The notes under the pieces: model-generated
What the model saw: the letters and a program-made list of their open reading frames with translations, nothing else
Databases searched by the model: none
What the model was told of the DNA's origin: nothing
Shown: in pieces, positions 42,061-51,452 of the stretch
Layout: every line of letters starts with the position of its first letter
Position numbering within the stretch: position 1 is the first letter of the stretch
Origin: Emiliania huxleyi CCMP1516
Lineage: Eukaryota > Haptophyta > Isochrysidales > Noelaerhabdaceae
NCBI RefSeq assembly: GCF_000372725.1
Contig: NW_005196094.1
Location: 83,399-147,398 of the forward strand
Direction of reading: 5' to 3'
DNA: 64,000 nucleotides
Position numbers and translations under genes: made by a program

Positions 42061-42361
42061 ATGGTGGGACATATGTGTATCGCGCGCCTTGCGGGGGGGG
42101 CGCGGAAAAGAGGAACCTCTTAGCGCCATCGCCACGGTGCTGCATGCAGCGCCGGGCGACGACGGCTTACCGCCTCCCGGTCCCCCTCGGCACACCTCCG
42201 CTGCTCAATGTTTGACGGCTCGAACCCGTGAAGCTTCCCCGTGCGCGGGTTACCCCGCACACGGGTCAGCCTGCCAGCCACGTATCCACGCAAGCGTGGT
42301 CCGCGTGCATGGCATACAGGCGTCCGCCAGACAGCGCAGAGGCTAGGCGACCGGGGAAGGA

Positions 42362-43300
42362 CTAGCTCAAGGGCAACACAGCGTCACCAGCCGTTGGCGC
42401 GCAGAACGAGTCTGCGGCCCCCGGTTGGGACGAGTGCGCGACGCGGACGAACCGCTCAATGTGGCCGGCAGCTCGCGCTGCCGGCGGGGTTGGTTGGGGA
42501 GAACCGGCACGGGGATGGCCGGCCTCCCCGGAGGGGTCGCCCCCTGGAGGGGCCCCAAAGGGCCCCCCGGGGGGGCGGGGGCCCCCGCCCCGAGGGGCGG
42601 GGGCGGGTCCTTCCGTGTCGCTCCCCTCGTCGGGAGTGTCCGTCGGGATGGTGTTGTCCGCCCACTCGGCAGCGTTTGAGCCACTGTCACCTTGCCTGCC
42701 GCGAGCAGCTAGCTCGTCGACGTAGTCGTTCCATTTGTTGCCGCTGTGACCCGCCACATGCCTCCACGTCACGGTGTGTTTGGCGCGAAGGCGTCGCCAG
42801 AGGGAACGAAGGCGCTCCGCTAGCTGTCTGTTCGTTTTGGGGGTCACCCTCCCCATCATGCACGCCGCCGCGTACTCGCTGTCGGTCCGCACTACTCCGC
42901 GTGAGCCCGCTCGTTGCGGTGACGAGGACAGGAGAGCCCGGAGGAGCTCGGCTAGGGCGGTTAGTTCCGCCGTGTTGTTGGTATGCCTGCGCGCGCCGAG
43001 GTAGGCTGGGTGCGCCGCCGAAGTGACAACTGGCCCGTAGCCCTCGCTCGCCAACGACGCGCCCCTATCGCCGATTGCGTCGCCCCCGATGAGTACTGTA
43101 TAGGCCCACCCTGCTTTCCCTAGGTCTTCCGACCCGTCTGTGTATGCCACCCAGTCGGGCGGGCGTCGTTGCGCCTGCTCTGCCAGTTGCTGCTGTGGGC
43201 GAAGAACGACCCCTGGTGCCTCGACCATTAGTCTCAGCTTGACCCGGCATGCCCCCCCTTCACCCTGAGGCGCTACACAGAGGAGTGCGACTGTGCTCAC
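42362..43300 (-). CDS. Retroelement-type RNase H ORF
   Basis: 312 aa. The RNase H fold is complete: YTDGSEDLGKAGWAY (first Asp), HTNNTAELTALAEL (Glu), VVRTDSEYAA (Asp), and TWRHVAGHSGNKWNDYVDEL (His and last Asp). The D-E-D-D active site is intact, so it could cleave RNA in RNA:DNA hybrids. A Pro/Gly-rich tail with tandem GGGGCCCC-type sequence follows. No reverse transcriptase is beside it, so this is probably a fragment of a retrotransposon or a domesticated copy. The unit is bracketed by 37-bp near-identical sequences (42039-42072 and 43495-43532) that belong to another repeat ORF, as if inserted into it. Confidence 0.75.
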   Translation of the reverse strand: MSTVALLCVAPQGEGGACRVKLRLMVEAPGVVLRPQQQLAEQAQRRPPDWVAYTDGSEDLGKAGWAYTVLIGGDAIGDRGASLASEGYGPVVTSAAHPAYLGARRHTNNTAELTALAELLRALLSSSPQRAGSRGVVRTDSEYAAACMMGRVTPKTNRQLAERLRSLWRRLRAKHTVTWRHVAGHSGNKWNDYVDELAARGRQGDSGSNAAEWADNTIPTDTPDEGSDTEGPAPAPRGGGPRPPGGPFGAPPGGDPSGEAGHPRAGSPQPTPPAARAAGHIERFVRVAHSSQPGAADSFCAPTAGDAVLPLS

Positions 43301-44006
43301 CGCGCAGCCGTATATATAAAAGAGAGCGAGTACTTGGGCGAGTAGGCCGTGCGGTCAACGCTGCCGCGCGCGACTTTGCGCGCGAGGCGGCGCAGCTTGA
43401 GAACGGCGGTGGGCGAGAAGCCGCCGCCGAACGTCTCGTGGAGCAGCAGGTTGAAGTTGTTGCGCTTGACAAAGATCGCGTCGTGGTAGAAAAAACAACA
43501 GAGGGAGAGATGCGCTCTGCATGGTGGGACATAAAAGAGAGCGAGTACTTGGGCGAGTAGGCCGTGCGGTCAACGCTGCCGCGCGCGACTTTGCGCGCGA
43601 GGCGGCGCAGCTTGAGAACGGCGGTGGGCGAGAAGCCGCCACCGAACGTCTCGTGGAGCAGCAGGTTGAAGTTGTTGCGCTTGACAAAGATCGCGTCGTG
43701 GTAGAAACCGCGATGCGCCTTGACGTAGCCGTGGCCGGTCTTGTGGGAGAAGAGTTGGCCGGGCTGCCCGCGCGCCTTGCAGCCCATGTTTAGGCGGCGG
43801 GCCTTCTCTTCGGTGTTGCCGAAGGCGTAGGAGTGGCCATCTAACAACTCTAACACTCTCTCGTAGGCTTGACCTAAAATAAATTTTTGAGCACCAACAA
43901 GAAATCGCGACTCTGGGGAGAGACTTTTAGTCTTGTTCTTAACAAAATGCGCATGCGGAGATCGGTCAGTGATCTGTGATCTGTGTGAGGGTCCGCCCGC
44001 AGGCAC
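43260..44006 (-). pseudogene. Repeat ORF fragment (GHGYVKAH family), tandemly duplicated
   Basis: On the minus strand from ~43850: HSYAFGNTEEKARRLN, CKARGQPGQLFSHKTGHGYV, KAHRGFYHDAIFVKRNNFNL, LLHETFGGGFSPTAVLKLRR, then SHHAERIS. The last ~190 bp are duplicated (43316-43490 repeats 43529-43710), and the second copy is out of frame. I recognise the motif string as a repeated, unnamed algal ORF type but cannot give it a function. Its continuation (ERISLSVVRGVNRAIRS) is found at 41776-42072, beyond the RNase H unit, so the original ORF has been broken and shuffled. Confidence 0.55.
43316..43710 (+). repeat. Tandem duplication, ~190-bp units
   Basis: 43316-43490 and 43529-43710 share one sequence with a single visible change; they are separated by the GAGATGCGCTCTGCATGGTG segment also found at 42050. 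Confidence 0.9.
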
Positions 44007-44095
44007 ATTTTGTTACCGAGGCGGTGCCCGGTGCCGAACCTGTCGGACCTTAAGACAGCATTGTAGATTCCTGGGCGAGGGTGATGGAGAGGGCT
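43965..44095 (+). repeat. Dispersed repeat R3, copy 1
   Basis: Contains GATCTGTGATCTGTGTGAGG and GGAGGCGGTGCCCGGTGCCG-like sequence ending CTTAAGACAGCATTGTAGAT. It is highly similar to 58015-58150 and, inverted, to 44205-44345. Confidence 0.85.
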
Positions 44096-44204
44096 GTCCT
44101 GCGGCCGGAGGACCCACATCCCGCATTCCGCTTTTCCGGCGGGCAGCGACGCTGCAGCGACTCACCTCTCAGCTCTCACATCTCACAAGTGTGCAGGGTG
44201 TATC

Positions 44205-44345
44205 GTGTATGGACACTCCACCCTCGCCCAGGGATCTACAATGCTGTCTTAAGGTCCGACCTGTGGGCACTGCCTGCGCTCGGCACCGGGCACCGCCTCG
44301 GTATACAAAATCTCTTCTGCCCGCGGGCCGACCCTGGAGCTGGAC
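44205..44345 (-). repeat. Dispersed repeat R3, inverted copy 2
   Basis: Reverse-oriented copy (ATCTACAATGCTGTCTTAAG, CACCGGGCACCGCCTCGGTA). With copy 1 it forms a foldback of ~130-bp arms around ~110 bp. Confidence 0.85.
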
Positions 44346-44685
44346 CCTCCGCACACCGCACAGACGACAGAGCTCTCCGTCTCAGTCTCACTTTTGAGTT
44401 GATATACCGTATCATATAATTTAGCGCCGCGCCGCGGGCGCCAGGCGACGAGACTCGTCGCCCTCGATCGTCGCCGCCATCACCGTGGAGCAGCTGCCGT
44501 GGGGGTCCCTTTGGGGGGAGGAGAGAGAAAAATAACACGACTGCGGCTGCGGGTGGCCGGGGAGCGGGGTGGAGACCTCTCGCTCACCACTCACAGGACG
44601 CAGCTCGCGGACAGTGCCACGGGGGGGCCGCAAACACATAGACTTAGACATGCATGATTATGCGGCCTCCGTCACCGTCTCTGGA

Positions 44686-45441
44686 CTAGATCTTCTCGTC
44701 GGGCCGCTCCCCCTCGTCGTGACGCTCCAGCATCTCCTGCGGGAAGGGGACGAAGCCGCGAAGCTTCCAGAAGCGCTTCCTCCACCACGCCTTCGAGCGG
44801 CGGGCGGCGGCGAGGAGAGTGTGGCCTCCGTGCAGTAGCAGCGCGGCTGCGACGACTAGGGCCACCACGGCGTCGGCCCACCACAGCGACGGATCCACAC
44901 TCACCAGCCCGACGCCGACGCACACGCCGAGAGAGAGCAGCGCGCCGGCGAGGGTGCAGGTGCCGTCCTCCTTGAGCGAGGCCGATTCGACCGCGGCCCC
45001 GATGTGTAGTTTTAGCAACCCGAGCGCCGCAAAGATGGCTGCGCTCGGCGCGGTGAGGAGGAGCAGCAGGGCGGAGCCACCCTCGCCGTCGCCGCCCGGC
45101 GGTTCAGCGTCGTGTCCCGTCAGAACCTCCATCAACGCGGCGCCTCCGACGACGATGGCGAGAAGTACAAAGCAGAGGGCGATGCCGATAGCGGCGCGCT
45201 CCTCTCTCAACGCAAGCATGTGCTCGTTGGTGCCCTCTCCCCCACCCCAGAATCGCCAAGCGACCAGCAACGAGGAGACGCAGTCGACGAGGTTCTCCAG
45301 GCCAAAGCCGAGCGTGGCCGTCGAGCCGAGCCGAAGGGCAAGCACGATCCCCGCAGCCGCTGCCGCTGTGGTCAGAACGAGCGAGAGGACGGATATGGCG
45401 AAGGCCTCTCGCGGCCCTGGCGACGTGCAGTCGAACGACAT
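44686..45441 (-). CDS. TMEM163 / cation-efflux-like membrane protein
   Basis: 251 aa from ATG 45441 (the longer frame starts at a GTG). There are about six hydrophobic segments, including FAISVLSLVLTTAAAAAGIV, AIGIALCFVLLAIVVGGAAL, LLTAPSAAIFAALGLLKL, and WWADAVVALVVAAALLLHGG. The D.vSS..v.wRFWG pattern (LENLVDCVSSLLVAWRFWGG) and ASLKEDG..TLAGALLS followed by SLWWADAVVAL match cation diffusion facilitators of the TMEM163 type, which move zinc and similar metals across organelle or plasma membranes. The tail is charged and cytosolic-looking. It appears to be a single exon. Substrate not determined. Confidence 0.65.
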   Translation of the reverse strand: MSFDCTSPGPREAFAISVLSLVLTTAAAAAGIVLALRLGSTATLGFGLENLVDCVSSLLVAWRFWGGGEGTNEHMLALREERAAIGIALCFVLLAIVVGGAALMEVLTGHDAEPPGGDGEGGSALLLLLTAPSAAIFAALGLLKLHIGAAVESASLKEDGTCTLAGALLSLGVCVGVGLVSVDPSLWWADAVVALVVAAALLLHGGHTLLAAARRSKAWWRKRFWKLRGFVPFPQEMLERHDEGERPDEKI

Positions 45442-45558
45442 CAGGGTGTCGCTTGTCACGGCGTTCACGCTTATTCACATAAACGGCCGTTCACACACCT
45501 TGAAAGAAGAGAAATTCACATTGCACAACCCCGGGCCCGAAATCGCACAGTGACAGTC

Positions 45559-45900
45559 AGACATGCAACACGGGGTCCCAGGGAAGGCAAGCAAAAACCT
45601 TATCGCACGCGCTAGCTAGACGCCGACTCGGAGGCCGCACCGGCGGTCATGCGCGCAGCCGGAGAGAGAGGGAGGCGCTCAATCGCCGAACTCGGCGAGC
45701 ACCTCCAGCGTCTCCGCTATTCACGCACTTGCTTACGCAAAAGCACAATCCCGGACCAAGACGCAACATGGGGTCCCAGGGAAGGCGAGAAACCTTTCGT
45801 GCGCGCTAGACGCCGACTCGGTGGACGCACCGGTCAGCGTCAGGCGCGCAGCCGGAGAGAGTCAATCGGCTCACGCGGCGAGCGCCTCCATTTCCGACTC
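45559..45900. repeat. Two diverged ~140-bp direct repeats
   Basis: 45559-45700 and 45760-45900 share GGGGTCCCAGGGAAGGC, GCTAGACGCCGACTCGG and CGCGCAGCCGGAGAGAG in the same order. Their function is unknown. Confidence 0.65.
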
Positions 45901-46466
45901 ATACACACCCTCCACCCCCGCGCCCGCGCCTGCAGCGTCCGTGCGCGCGAGGATGGCCTCGCCGGGCGGTGCGGCCGCAGCTGCAGCTATGGCAGCAGCC
46001 GCAGCAGAGGCAGCAGCAGCGGCAGTAGCAGCGGCAGAGCCGCAGCCGCGGCCGCTACCGCCGTCGGGCGTCGCGCGGTCGCTCAGCATCTTGAACGAAT
46101 CCCCACGATGAGCAGCGAGGCGAGGAATATCTCCTCGCCGCCGATCGTCGGGCCGATAAACTGCATCTTGAACATCGACAATATCAATAACACGACTCAC
46201 GAGCGACCTCTTGAGTCTTGTTCACGCAAAAACACACCCCGAACCCCGGGCCCCCAAGACGCACAATGACAAACATAGGGATGTTCACACTTGCACTTGC
46301 CGACCGGCGGTGCTTTCGTGCTCTTAACGGTCACGGTCGTGGCGAGAACTTGCCCATTTGTATAGACCCACTTTCGTCTTGGTTCTCGACACAGGTCACA
46401 GCTATTATTACTCGAGTAGGTGTTCTATGTACGTCTCGGCTACATCTCTCCAGATCGACCCTCCTC

Positions 46467-48871
46467 CTAGATGGCGACCGACGTCTCGATCTGGGACGGG
46501 ATAAACACCCGGTAGGGCCTCCGCCGCTGGAGGTTGCGCGCCTCGACCGCGTCTCCAAAGCGGCGCAGCGACGCGGTGAGGTTCGTCCACATGCTGCCAG
46601 CCTCGGCGTCAAGAAACATGTGGGAGTAGTCGTCGAGGATGCGTGGCCTGTTGGGCGGACGCGAGGCGGAGAGTGTGTTGCGGGGCTGCGTCACGAGAGT
46701 GTGTTGCGAAGGGTGTGCGAGCGCACTGCTCGTGCGAGGTTAGCGCCATGATGACCGTCTGCGTGTAGGCCGTGCTGCACGCGAGGGAGGGGGGGCGGGG
46801 AGGACGTCAGCTAGGGGCCTGACAACTCAGGCGAGTGCTCTCGGCGTGGCTGCGCGTCGCCGAGGGAGGCCGCAGAAGTCGCCGTCGCGCCAGCTCCAAG
46901 GCGCCCAGCAGGGGTCCTCGAGCTCGGCGGCGATCGTGCCGACGTGCCGGTGGCCGGCGCTGACCAGGTACATGAAGGTCGCGAGGATGTCGGCCAGCGC
47001 GTCGCACGAGTCCACCGACGGCACGTCGTGGTTTGGCGCGATGCGGTTGACTCGCCGGTGCCAGGCCTGCACCCCTGCGTCGGCGGCGCACTCGCCCGAC
47101 GGATAGTATTTCACCAGGTAGTCGGAGACGAAGCGGCGGAGAAGGAGGTAGTATTCGTCGCCATCCTCGTCGAGGGGCAGCGTGACGGAGTCAACGCCTT
47201 TGGCCGCGTGCCGCGCTGTGATCGTCGCCCAGGTGATGCCCGCGCTCGAGGTGCGAGCAAAGTCGAAGAGCTGCCGGAGGCCCTGCTTGGTGAAGGGCAT
47301 CGCGCGGTGCAGCAGCCCAAACTCGTTGACGAGCGCAAAGGACGCGCGCCAGTTGATGGCGGCGGTGCGGTACCCAAACGGCGTCATCAGTCGGCGGAGA
47401 GGGTGATCGGGATCGAGCTCCTGCGCGCGCGAGCGCATCAGGTGGGTGGGGGGTGGCAGGCGCGAGCGGTGTGTGTGTGTGCCCGGCGGTGCAACCTCCA
47501 CGTTGGCGGTGATGATCGCGTTGGCGACGCTGAGGTGGAGGCCGTAAAGGTGGTCGATTCCCGTCACCACCGCGGACAGGGTGCCGCGAAAGGCGAGCCT
47601 GTGGCGCAAAGCCGGCTCCGTCAGTCCGGGCCGCCGGCGCCACCCGCCTCTGCAGTTTGCGGGCCGCACTTTGCGTTTCGCCAGCCGTAGACGGCGGCCT
47701 CCTCCTCGCTGCACGTCTTTGTCGGCCAGTACAACGAGGGGCACCACCAGTGGCGACATGCGCGCTGCCAGCCCCACGCCCACGTGCACGAGCTCGGCCG
47801 ATACCTGCGGCCCTGTGGTCCGTCGGGTGTGTATGTGACGCCGAGCCGGCGGATCGCGACCACGGTCCCATTCTTGTCGAAGTACGCCGAGGCGCCGAGG
47901 GCGGCGAACCCCTGGCGCACTTCGAGCCCCTCAGCAAAGTCCATGTAGACAGCGTAGTAGGCATCGTCGGGAGCGTACGCGTCCTCGCCACGTGCTGCGC
48001 AGGCTGGCAGCCGCACCCCCCCGGCGGCGTGAGTGCATGCGCGCTGCACCCTGTGCTGGCCCATCCCGAAGAACACGAGGTCCTCCAGCGCGCGATCGCT
48101 CATACGATCGGCGCCCCACGGAACCAGCACGCGATGCTCGGGCCACGCGCCAAATAGATGCTCCTTGATGATGCTCGACGCGTCCTCGTCGTCCCGCCAC
48201 TCGCCGCACACGTCGGCCGAAAGCGGGTAGCCGAGGGTCTCGCCGATGCCGATGGAGAGGAGGGCGTAGTGGTGCGCCTCCACTTCCTGCAAGGGGGACC
48301 AGCGGGGACGCGGTGGAAGGCCGAGGTCTCGGTGTGAGACGGTGACGCCCAGCGTCGGAATAAGGGATGCTCGTGCCTGGTGCTCGTCGGTCTTTGCAAC
48401 GACGACGGCGTCCGCTTCTGCATCATAAGCCAGCCCGCACTGAACGTGATCGACGTCCCTCTTGGCCACTGGCACGTCCACGTCTCTTGCGGATGGCCTG
48501 CCGAGTGGCGCATTTCTCGCGCGCCAGTCGTCCACCTCGATCTTGTTCTGCAGAGCGATGATCCGGGTGAACACGTCGAAGCGAGACACCTTGTGAGTGG
48601 TCATGCTGAGGCTGTTGCGCACGGCGGTCTGTGCAATGCGCTGGAGCTCGCGGATTGCGCCGGCGACGCTCGTGGGCGATTGTGACTCCGGCGTGTGCGG
48701 CGGCGTGTCTTTGCTCTCGGTCGGGTCGCCAAGCAGAAGGTTGGCGACGTCGTCTGTGCTGACCTCTGGCGGCCCTGGCAGCCGCACGCCGGTGATGTCC
48801 TCCATCTGGGTGCGCGTGAGCGCGGCAGTGCTCGCAGTGCTCGCCAGCACAATGATAAGGTGGAACCGCAT
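46467..48871 (-). CDS. Lipoxygenase family protein with signal peptide
   Basis: Start ATG 48871 with a signal-like MRFHLIIVLASTASTAA; stop at 46467. Lipoxygenase blocks in order: DLVFFGMGQHRVQ, YYAVYMDFAEGLEV, SAYFDKNGTVVAIRRLGVTY, YGWRNAKCGP, then DHLYGLHLSVAN (the H-x4-H iron pair), DPDHPLRRLMTPFGYRTAAI, NWRASFALVNEFGLL, FMYLVSAGHRHVGTIA (third His), TAYTQTVIMALTS, and the C-terminal LRRFGDAVEARNLQRRRPY, ending SQIETSVAI with the terminal Ile that binds iron. Family members add O2 to polyunsaturated fatty acids. The helix that normally carries an Asn ligand has Gly instead. Introns: one GT-AG near 47497-47440; others near 47650-47620, 46860-46773 and 46715-46690 are not exactly placed. Oxylipin synthesis is inferred. 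Confidence 0.75.
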
Positions 48872-49424
48872 TGCACAACAGAGCAGCGAGCAAATGCACG
48901 GTGGAGCCGAAGACCACCTTGTTGCTTGACAATTCGGACCGGGTCGTTACAAAAGAAAAGGGGGAACGTGGGAGATGTAATGTTGAAAAGAGGGGAAGGC
49001 CCGGTCAAGACAGGAGGGAAACGAGGGACGAGAGAAAAAAATGTCTTGCTCGTACCTACGTAGAGAGCGAGACGGGGCCTGCTGCGGCGGCGCGGCCGGT
49101 TGAGGCCGGGCTCGGCCCGGCCCGCGACGACTGGCCGCCGACGAGCGCGCTCGCGCTGCTCGTCAAGATGGCGGCGGTGGCGATTGCGGCGACAAAAGTT
49201 CAGTCGTACAACGCTCAGGCGTCTGTCGTCTCTGTCGTCTGTTGTCGCATTTCGCACACGCGCGCGCCGCGCGACCCGCGTCGCTCCGCGAGGGCATGAG
49301 CCTTCCGCGATTTGATCCCGCAGCCAAAAGCTGCTCGCTCGAACCGCGGCCGACTCCGCCATCGCGGCCGCAGCTGTTGAGCTCTCCAGAAGACTGGTGC
49401 TTCATAAGTCATATGCTGCCCTAG

Positions 49425-49814
49425 ATGCTGCCTCCCTGCGGATGCTGCCGGCGAGCCTGGCGGTCCGCTGACCTGTACTACAAGGAGGTGCTGACTCGAT
49501 TCTACCTCGAATTCTTCTACCCCCACGACTCGGAACGCGAATGTGACAGGACCATCGGGTCCTTCAGCCACCAAAGCGAGATCACCCGAGAGCAGCTGAG
49601 CCTGCCTCTGGCCTCGCCTCCCTCTCCTTCAGGCATTCGTGGCATCCTATGGGTCGTCCAGAGTATCGACCTCTGGCTTGTCAGCCGCCCCACCGAGGGC
49701 ACCATGAAGTACAGCGATCGCCACCTCGCTGGCCTCTCCGCAAGGCCCCCCGACCGCGTCGAACTCATCGGCGCGGGCTCTCTGGGCTACGGGACCGGCC
49801 CCAGCTTCGGCTGA
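49425..49814 (+). CDS. Possible exon of an unrecognised gene
   Basis: A 129-codon frame with coding-like parts (DLYYKEVLTRFYLEFFYPHD, then SHQSEITREQL, and RPPDRVELIGAGSLGYG). Neighbouring frames just upstream also look coding-like (RLVLHKSYAALDAASLRMLP), suggesting a frameshifted or spliced gene, or a pseudogene. No family was recognised. Confidence 0.3.
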   Translation: MLPPCGCCRRAWRSADLYYKEVLTRFYLEFFYPHDSERECDRTIGSFSHQSEITREQLSLPLASPPSPSGIRGILWVVQSIDLWLVSRPTEGTMKYSDRHLAGLSARPPDRVELIGAGSLGYGTGPSFG

Positions 49815-49872
49815 GGGCTAACAAGCTGCCGAGCCCAAATCACTGTGAGAGTCGTGATTTCTTGTTGGTCTT

Positions 49873-49876
<4 letters not shown>

Positions 49877-49940
<64 letters not shown>
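49877..49940 (+). repeat. (TC)n microsatellite
   Basis: About 32 uninterrupted TC units. Confidence 0.97.
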
Positions 49941-49944
<4 letters not shown>

Positions 49945-49945
<1 letters not shown>

Positions 49946-51452
49946 GGGTTGTCTGTTTTCTTTCTTTTTACGTACGGGCGGGAATGTGTACGTAAGAGCC
50001 ACATACTGTGCTGTATGAATGGTTGGGCAGGTGTGAACAACACCTCCTGACCACGGCGCCGCAGGCGCCTGTTGATGGGTCCAGGTGATAGCCCTGGATG
50101 AGCAATGCATACGCCTAGTTGGACCTCAGATCACTCGCCCGCGTCCCGGTGCTCTGCCGTCGGATTTGTGACGCCGCCGCACCGCGCCGCGGCCGGGGGC
50201 CCTCCGGAGGCCGAGGATGGCCGTGGCGGGACCGGGACGAGCTCTGGGAGGTGAAGTGTCTGTACACATTGTAGAGACAGACCATGTGCACAATATCTTT
50301 CAGTCTAGCTAAGCCAGGGGAGGCGATGCCGGGGCCGTACAGCAGCTTGATGGTGTTTCGCCGGCGTGCGTCCCGGGTGCCGGACGGGCGGTCCGTGGGA
50401 GGAAAACTCCGGGCAACGTTAGTCGTGTTCACGCCGGGATCGTGCCCTGACTAACCTGCCCAACCATTCAGGGCGACGAGTACACAATTGATATTATAAA
50501 GTGATGCTTTTTGTCGGCTGAGCCCCCCCCCCCCCCCCTCCCCCGCGCCGTCACTCCCCTGCCCTCTCCCGCCACGCACGCCGCCCGAGCCCTCTCCGCT
50601 CTTGCGCAGGAGGAAATTGGACAATTAAATCAGACGGAAGCGGTGATGATGGGAGAGGGGGGACGACACCGCCCGATCTACCCTCCGGGGTCCCTCGGCG
50701 GCGTGCACCTCGATCCTGGAGCCGGGTGACGGTGGTACGTGTTCGAGCGATCTCAGGCCCAGTGAGGAAGTGCGCTTGGGCCTCACCTGATCCAGCTGAA
50801 CGAGCTCCTGTTGCAGCATGCGCACTCTCGTGGTCTTGCAATGATCCACGGTCGCAGCTGGAGAGGAGGTCCTGAGGAACGGGAACTGAGGGACCTCTCT
50901 CCAGCGGAGGGAACGACACGCGATTTCTTCTGGGTCGCGTACACCTCCCGCCGTTCGGCGAGCTTGCGCCTTGTGCATGCCGATGGCAGCCCATGTCGCA
51001 TGTGGCGGACGGCATGCACTGGGGTGTTCATGGGGTCCCGTACCATGCGGAATCGACCCTATCCAGTGCTCAAGTGCTCAAGTACACAAAAGATCTCTGC
51101 CCGTGCGACTTTCGCTAACTCCCTCGAGTGTAGACCGTCTCTCTTCGGCGCGCTTGAGCACGTTTGGCACCAAGAGGCTTTGATTCTTACGACCCTCTGC
51201 CTCACCCGCCGCGACCCGCAGGTGTGCACTCTGTGCTCACACCACTACACTGTGGGCGGTGCCCGAGCATGATGTATGTGCGCGTCTGTGCGTGTGTGGG
51301 ACAGACGTTGTTGTCGTATGCGGTGGGCGTGTGCCATTTCTTTTTCTCATTGCTAACAAAAGAGGTGCGCTGCTCGCTCGCGGGGTGGCATCCGCGCTCC
51401 GCGCGTGGCGATCGCACGCAGCCGGAGCCGCGAGCGCGCTGCAGCCGAGGAG
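49945..51452. other. Intergenic before PP2A B55
   Basis: 49976-50010 is an inverted match to 7318-7350 (GTATGTGGCTCTTACGTACA-like). A C-run lies at 50524-50538. GTGCTCAAGTGCTCAAG lies at 51067-51083. No supported gene. Confidence 0.35.

Noticed and set aside
42190-42300. Possible tRNA on the minus strand (GGGTTCGAGCC T-arm-like)
   Set aside because: No matching acceptor or anticodon arm could be folded around it.
43965-44345. Possible U1 or 5S RNA gene in repeat R3
   Set aside because: Compared with remembered U1, U2 and 5S motifs; the diagnostic segments (such as ATACTTACCTG) are absent.
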